Below are positions 59,067 through 64,000 of a stretch of 64,000 nt of DNA, piece after piece (positions within the stretch are counted from its first letter, which is position 1; each line of letters starts with the position of its first letter). The notes under the pieces were generated by a model. The model ran no database searches. It was not told where the DNA came from and was given only the letters and a program-made list of their open reading frames with translations. This DNA is from Orbilia blumenaviensis (Eukaryota; Ascomycota; Orbiliomycetes; Orbiliales; Orbiliaceae), in contig JAVHNS010000002.1 of NCBI GenBank assembly GCA_036872755.1, positions 3,286,001 through 3,350,000 on the forward strand, given 5' to 3'. Made by a program: the position numbers and the translations under genes.

Positions 59067-60743
59067 TTAAGCGATAGTCTTCTCCTTCATGTAGATTCCA
59101 TGCTCCTTCTCCAGGACCAACCTCAGCTTCTCGGCGATGTCAACGTCCAATGGAGCATGAACACCCGGTGTAGAAATACGTCCATCAAGGACCATCTGAA
59201 CCGCAACACCGCACGGAACACCGACCAACTTGGCCATAGAAGAGTATCCACCAGGGACACCATAATCAGCCAAGGTCGACGTCCTGGTCTCTTTTGTTCC
59301 GTCGGCGTGTTCAATCTCAAACTTATGTTGAAGCATGACGAAATCACGTTCGCCTTCCTCGTATTGCATCTTCTTCTCAAGGGTAGCACAAAGGGTGTCT
59401 AATGGGTTACCCTTATTTGTGACGACATCATTGGAGAAAAGTCCGAGCCAGCGGAAACCGTTAAGGATGCGGGTTTGGTCTTCGGGGGAAGTGAACTTGG
59501 TCTTCGAAGAAATGGCAGCAATAAGATCGCTACGACCTGGTTAGCATTGAAACGGGTACAGCGAAAAATAGGACTATAAACATACTCATCAGATGTTGAG
59601 GAGACACCAAGAATATTTGCAAGGACTTGGTTCCACGGCAATGCAGCAGCAGTAGTAGCCAAATATTCAACTGGGTCCTCCTTCAAGAATCCAATGTCGA
59701 CAAGGACCTTGATAAACTCCGGGAATCCCTGGTATCTGAGGGTGCCACGGATGATGGTCTCGGCCTCTGGAATATGGTATCGCTCCTTGTACGGTGTCGA
59801 GTCTCGATTTGGATAGGCGACGAAGGCATATCCAGGATAGATGAAGTAGGGCTTAGCAGCCTTCATCAACTCCGGGCCGTCGATTTCCTCAACTTTACCA
59901 TCCTTGTAGTATTTGGCGGAATTTCGGAGAGCGAGAAGAACACCACGGCTCGACCAGGAGAACTTGTATCCCAACGGGTTGTCGGAGTCTTCTGGAGCTG
60001 GGAGACCACCACAGTAGCTGAGGAAGCTGGTGATTTTTCCGCCCTCTTTGTGGACCTCGTCGATGGTCTTGACGGCGTAGAGATGGTCGATACCAGGGTC
60101 GAGACCGATTTCGTTCATGACAACGATGCCGGCCTCTTTGGCACTGTTTATATATAAAATCACATTATTAGAAGCCGCTATCGTAAAGACGGTAGAACAA
60201 AAAAAAAAAAAAAAAAGAAAAAAAAAGAAAGAAAAAAAAGATATATGGTAAACTTACGCGGCATCGAGCTCCATCATGGCCGGGCTGACGTAGGAAGTGG
60301 TAACGACATGCTATTCTCAAGTCAATCCCTTGCAATCCGAAAGTCGCACAACAGCACCCAGAGAATAAGGATATGGATAGTCGCACCTTCTTGCTCTTGA
60401 TAGCCGACTTGATGACAGTGGCATGGTATGTATATGGAATCAAGCTGATAACAAGATCGTGCTTGGCCACTTCGGCATCAATGGCAGCCTCATTGGTGAC
60501 ATCGAGAGAGATGGCAGAGGCGTTCTTGCAGTCGGCAATCAATTGCTGGGCAGTCTCGATCCTTCGGCAGGCTATATAAGTAGTCAATTGAATTAGCCAA
60601 TACTGATCGTTGCGCATAGCTCAACCCTAGGATATGACAAAACGTAAAAGCATACCGACGGTGACGTTGATGCCATCCTTGTCGAGGAGGTCGAGAGTTG
60701 GCTTAGCGACGAAGCCAGATCCAAGTAGCAGGACAGACGGCAT
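59067..60743 (-). CDS. LYS9: LYS9, saccharopine dehydrogenase (NADP+, L-glutamate-forming)
   Basis: Lys9 (saccharopine reductase) condenses aminoadipate semialdehyde with glutamate and reduces the product to saccharopine, the penultimate step of the fungal lysine route. The 448-aa product begins MPSVLLLGSGFVAKPTLDLL (Rossmann GxGxxA-type NADP site at about 8-13). It continues LDVTNEAAIDAEVAKHDLVISLIPY, HVVTTSYVSPAMMELD, MNEIGLDPGIDHLYA, SYCGGLPAPEDSDNPLGYKFS and a C-terminal domain with GVPCGVAVQMVLDG and PGVHAPLD. Exons on the minus strand: 60743-60656, 60571-60387, 60310-60258, 60143-59586, 59529-59067 (sum 1347). The length matches the yeast enzyme. Confidence 0.96.
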
Positions 60744-61608
60744 CTTGAACACGAATTGAACGGTACTATTCCAATCAGCTAAGTTGGAGTGAGTGTTGCT
60801 AATGTGGTATTTTGAATATGCGGCAGGAAGAAAAGGAATTGGTTGAGTTCTGAGCTATACTGTTCGAGACCTTCCAATTGCGACCTCGAATCAAAACAAA
60901 AGTCAGAGTCCCCGAATGCTCGATGCTGTCTATAAATTGGGTTTTTCTTCTTACTAAGTTTTTTTTCTAAATTTCTCCGCCTCCTCTTCTTCCTCTTCCT
61001 TTCTTCTTTCCTGTCTGTCTGCGGGCTTTTAAGGTTGTTAGTCAGACATACACTCCGAACTCGGGCAGCGGAGGCAATAGTGGTATCCAGGCGGGGCAGT
61101 CTGGGCCCTGGATGCACGTTCCCGGGGGTGAGCCCCTCCGTCACTAACCTGGGAAGGCTAGCATGGGCAGATACGGGCTTGGCATTGACCATGACCGGCG
61201 GCACAGAAATTTCTGATTGCTAATTCCAGTCGAACAAACACTTGTCAACATCTCTGCTTCTCTCTTTCTGTTTCTCTCTCTCTTCTTTCTCTTCGCTTCT
61301 GTTCTTTCTTTCTTTCTTGTCTCTGTTTCTTTCATCTCGCTGACTACTGCTAATATATTGTTTGCCGCGTGCTGGCCACGGCTGATGTTGGTAACGTTGC
61401 TGCTGCTGCGTGTTACCTATAATATATTTTTAATCCAATGAGCATGTCTGCCCTTCTCTTCTTATCCTCTTCTCTTCTCTCCCACTGGTAGCCTTGGGAC
61501 CGTGCATACATATCATCTACCTCCGTCTCAAACATTGCATAAGAGCATCACACTAAGGAAGAGAAACGACTCGAACCACTCGAAAAGGAAAAGAAGAATA
61601 AGGAAAAC
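60744..61608. promoter_or_regulatory. Divergent promoter region LYS9 / Derlin
   Basis: 865 nt between divergent starts. It contains a long C/T-rich tract (about 61249-61334) and a purine/pyrimidine switch at 60955-61015. I looked for a TGASTCA Gcn4/CpcA site and saw none that is perfect. Confidence 0.45.
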
Positions 61609-63105
61609 ATGGCGAACGTCGGAGACGCTGTTGCCAATGTCTTGAGCTCAACTCCGCCTGTCACAAGGTCCGTTTTTTATTTTATCAATATCTGTTCTCA
61701 TTGTCATCGTCATTTCGCTCACCAAATTGAATTCGTATAGGTTCTATGCAGGTGTGACACTAATTGTGTCCCTAAGTGTCCACGTCTTACACATCTTCAG
61801 TCCATACAAAGTCATATGGCATCCCGTCTTCATCACGTCGCGGATGCCTCCGCAGCTATGGCGAATATTTACGTCATTCTTTCTGACGGCGCCCAGTTTA
61901 AGTATCTTATTCGATACGTTTACCATATACAAATATGGTCTTGAGTACGCGTCCTTCATATACCAAGTATACATGGGGGTTTAAAGACTAACAAAAATCT
62001 CAGCCTCGAGAGCATTCATTTCAATACCTCTGGGGATTTCCTGTGGTACCTTTTTGTCAACGGAGTTATTATTCTGGTAAGCTACTTATTCATCCCCACG
62101 CCTAGCCCGTTGGCCAACCGCCCCGATACCCAAACCTCGCCGTACATGTAATTCTACACAGTTACACCTCCACATATCTGCCCTTTCAGTGCTTAGAAGC
62201 TGCATAAGGTTCCTGGAATGGAGGAAGATTACCGTTGCGCGGGCGACACGGCCTACCTCAATCACAATCAATCATTCACAAGGCTGTGTCGTCGGCGTGA
62301 CTTTGGTGGGATGGCTTTGGATATGTCGATGGAATTCCTTTTTATTTCTTTGGCTCATCGTTGTTCCTACATATTTTCGCCCTATATTCTTTTCTCTTTG
62401 CATTCCTTCTGCCTATGTTCTTTCACACATTTATTTCTTAAAGCTGGGTTTCGAAATGGTTGGCTGAAGCTATGGGCGCTCGTTAAACAACCTGGATACC
62501 GTTCTAACCTGATGCTTTAGTTAATCAACACGTTCATCCTCGGCGGGATGTTCTTTGCACCGGTCCTGGGAATTTCCATGGCATACTCGTGGGGACAGAG
62601 GAACCGTGGTAGAAATATCAAGTTCTTCTTCATCACCATAAAGGCACAATGGCTACCATACGCTATTGCCGGAGTTACTGCTATCCAGTCACCTGGAAGT
62701 GCATTCGTTCTGGTTAGCGGCATCGTCTCCGCTCACGCCTATGAATTTTTGACAGTATTGTGGCCAAGGTACGTACACCCGCAATTTGGGAGTGTTTATC
62801 GGATAAATCAGTTGACTAACATGAACAACTGTAGGTTCTCGGGTGGCTCGAACCTCCTCCCAACCCCAAATTTCTTGAAATGGTCATTTGAAGGTGGTCC
62901 AGGTACTCGATCTGGTGGCGCTGGAGGAGTCCGCGCTTACGGAACCGGGTTTGATCCGCGAGCTCGGGATGCAGCTCCTGCTCCTGTGCGACCGCAGGGA
63001 ATGTTCGGCGGCGACGGCGGGCGGGCTACTGGAAACAATGCCCGCCAGCAAACCAATAACGCAGCCTGGAGGAATCGAGGCGCTGGTCATCGTCTCGGCG
63101 ACTAA
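61609..63105 (+). CDS. DFM1: Derlin (Der1/Dfm1-type rhomboid pseudoprotease of ERAD)
   Basis: Derlins are ER-membrane rhomboid pseudoproteases in ER-associated degradation. The 284-aa product has PPVTRFYAGVTLIVSLSVH, WRIFTSFFLTAPSLSILFD, GDFLWYLFVNGVIILLINTF, FFAPVLGISMAYSWGQRNRG and AHAYEFLTVLWPR, in Derlin order. The tail is Gly/Arg/Ala-rich and ends NRGAGHRLGD, resembling an SHP box for Cdc48, as in Dfm1. Exons: 61609-61667, 61741-61944, 62004-62076, 62521-62768, 62835-63105 (sum 855). The third intron is 444 nt, much longer than its neighbours. The intron-2 donor (GTACGC) was chosen because it restores the frame and has CTAAC before the acceptor; it is the least sure junction. Confidence 0.9.
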
Positions 63106-63940
63106 TATCGTCTTGGATGCAATGCCCTCGTTTTTGTTCGTCGCCTACTCCAATGGCACCCTTTCACACGATATATCATGTGGTATCGTTTTATCCTTTC
63201 ATTTTGGCGCATATTGAAGGAATTTGTATATACCCTGGGGCGGCTTAATAGCATTGTGGATACCTTTCATACCCTCCGGATCCTGTTCCTTTTGATTAGG
63301 GTTTATGATAAATACCCGATTCTGTAAGCACCGAAATTTTAATAAACTTAAAACAATCACCTATCTCCGGCTGTGATACTTGTAGATCCCACTGCCCGCC
63401 TCAGTAATGTCCAAACCCTATCGCCGAATCCGGCAATCAGAATTTTAGCTAAGCATTCACCAGTGTTCATCTGCATCCGAGACAAAAGGTTCTTAAGCGA
63501 TAACTCTAGTTCATTGACTGGAATCAAATTAGACCCTCCCTTCCATGGCCTAGAATTATCCTGTCATGGATCGTTGGGGTAAGTATATATTGCGGCACTT
63601 CCCCGCCAAATTATAAACCTAGACAGTCTGGGAAACTAGACGGTACCTCGCATGATCCACAAAGGAGGCAGTGTATGGGATCACCAGGGCATTGACTCTG
63701 CGCAGAGAGAGTTAACGAATATGCTTAATCTTATATTGTGAGGTCACAGTTTTATGTATTCTAGAAGGATAGTGGAGAGAATCAATGATAGACTATATAA
63801 GGCCCCCCCTTCTATCATGAGCCCCCTAGCTTCGACTCAATCGGATAGATGTCATATACACCCAATCAATGCATACTTTACTATAAGAAAAAACCCTATA
63901 CCCTGTACAGAACTACATTATTATCTGCAAAGCTTCGAAG
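63106..63940. promoter_or_regulatory. Derlin 3' flank and promoter of the last gene
   Basis: 835 nt. A TATATAA box at 63794-63800 followed by a C-rich stretch lies about 145 nt before the ATG at 63941. Otherwise nothing is recognised. Confidence 0.5.
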
Positions 63941-64000
63941 ATGGCGAACTGGGCGCTCACCTTCAGCGCAGCCACTGCCCTTCTATCCCTTTTAGTAGAA
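63941..64000 (+). CDS. N-terminus of a probable secreted or membrane protein (cut by right edge)
   Basis: The ATG at 63941 opens 20 codons, MANWALTFSAATALLSLLVE, that run off the window. A short N-region, a hydrophobic core and alanines look like a signal peptide or signal anchor, though no Arg/Lys is present in the n-region. A TATA box about 145 nt upstream supports a promoter. Too short to name. Confidence 0.45.
   Translation, partial: MANWALTFSAATALLSLLVE

Noticed and set aside
1..64000. Transposons, CRISPR arrays or a biosynthetic or defence gene cluster
   Set aside because: No transposase, reverse transcriptase, spaced direct repeats, PKS/NRPS or NLR domains are seen. The genes present are conserved housekeeping or regulatory ones.

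Overview
The window is nuclear DNA of a filamentous ascomycete (Pezizomycotina). The evidence is the gene set: LYS9 of the fungal alpha-aminoadipate lysine route, HAP5 with its fungal Hap4-recruitment segment, fungal RFX, UreF, FCF2, and a Mei2-like protein. Genes are split by many short introns (mostly 50-100 nt, GTANGT...CTAAC...YAG). Intergenic DNA is long and rich in homopolymers and microsatellites. An early-diverging lineage such as Orbiliales or Pezizales would fit this loose layout, but that is inference. I see no intact transposon, rRNA, tRNA or CRISPR array.

1-12.7 kb is a compact housekeeping block: the 5' part of an ALE1-type lysophospholipid acyltransferase (-, runs off the left edge), VPS45 (+), GET4 (+), a His/Gly-repeat protein of unknown function (-), RAI1 (+, nine exons with an 8-nt microexon), CDC123 (+) and FCF2 (-). 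12.7-25 kb is dominated by HAP5 (+), with about 7.3 kb of non-coding DNA on one side and 4.1 kb on the other. 25-35.9 kb holds SEC15 (-), a Mei2-like three-RRM gene (+, 14 exons), UreF (-) and a small coiled-coil ORF (-). 37-46.8 kb holds a SIS1-type J-protein with an unusual Arg/Glu/Asp insertion (-) and an RFX factor (-), separated by 4.4 kb of repeat-rich DNA. 49.5-51.3 kb holds a predicted seven-helix membrane protein (-). After 5 kb without a recognisable gene come an F-box protein (+), KIN17 (+), LYS9 (-), a Derlin (+) and the first codons of a probable secreted or membrane protein (+) at the right edge.

The genes do not form an operon or metabolic cluster. Shared themes are membrane traffic and ER quality control (VPS45, SEC15, GET4, Derlin, SIS1), RNA metabolism (RAI1, FCF2, KIN17, Mei2-like) and transcription (HAP5, RFX). 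The regulatory genes have by far the longest upstream regions. Exon coordinates were derived by hand from splice signals. For every complete multi-exon gene the exon lengths sum to a multiple of three, but none is supported by transcript data here. The best candidates for something not yet described are the seven-helix protein, the His/Gly-repeat protein, the RE-rich insertion in the J-protein, the upstream open frame of HAP5 and the small coiled-coil ORF before UreF.
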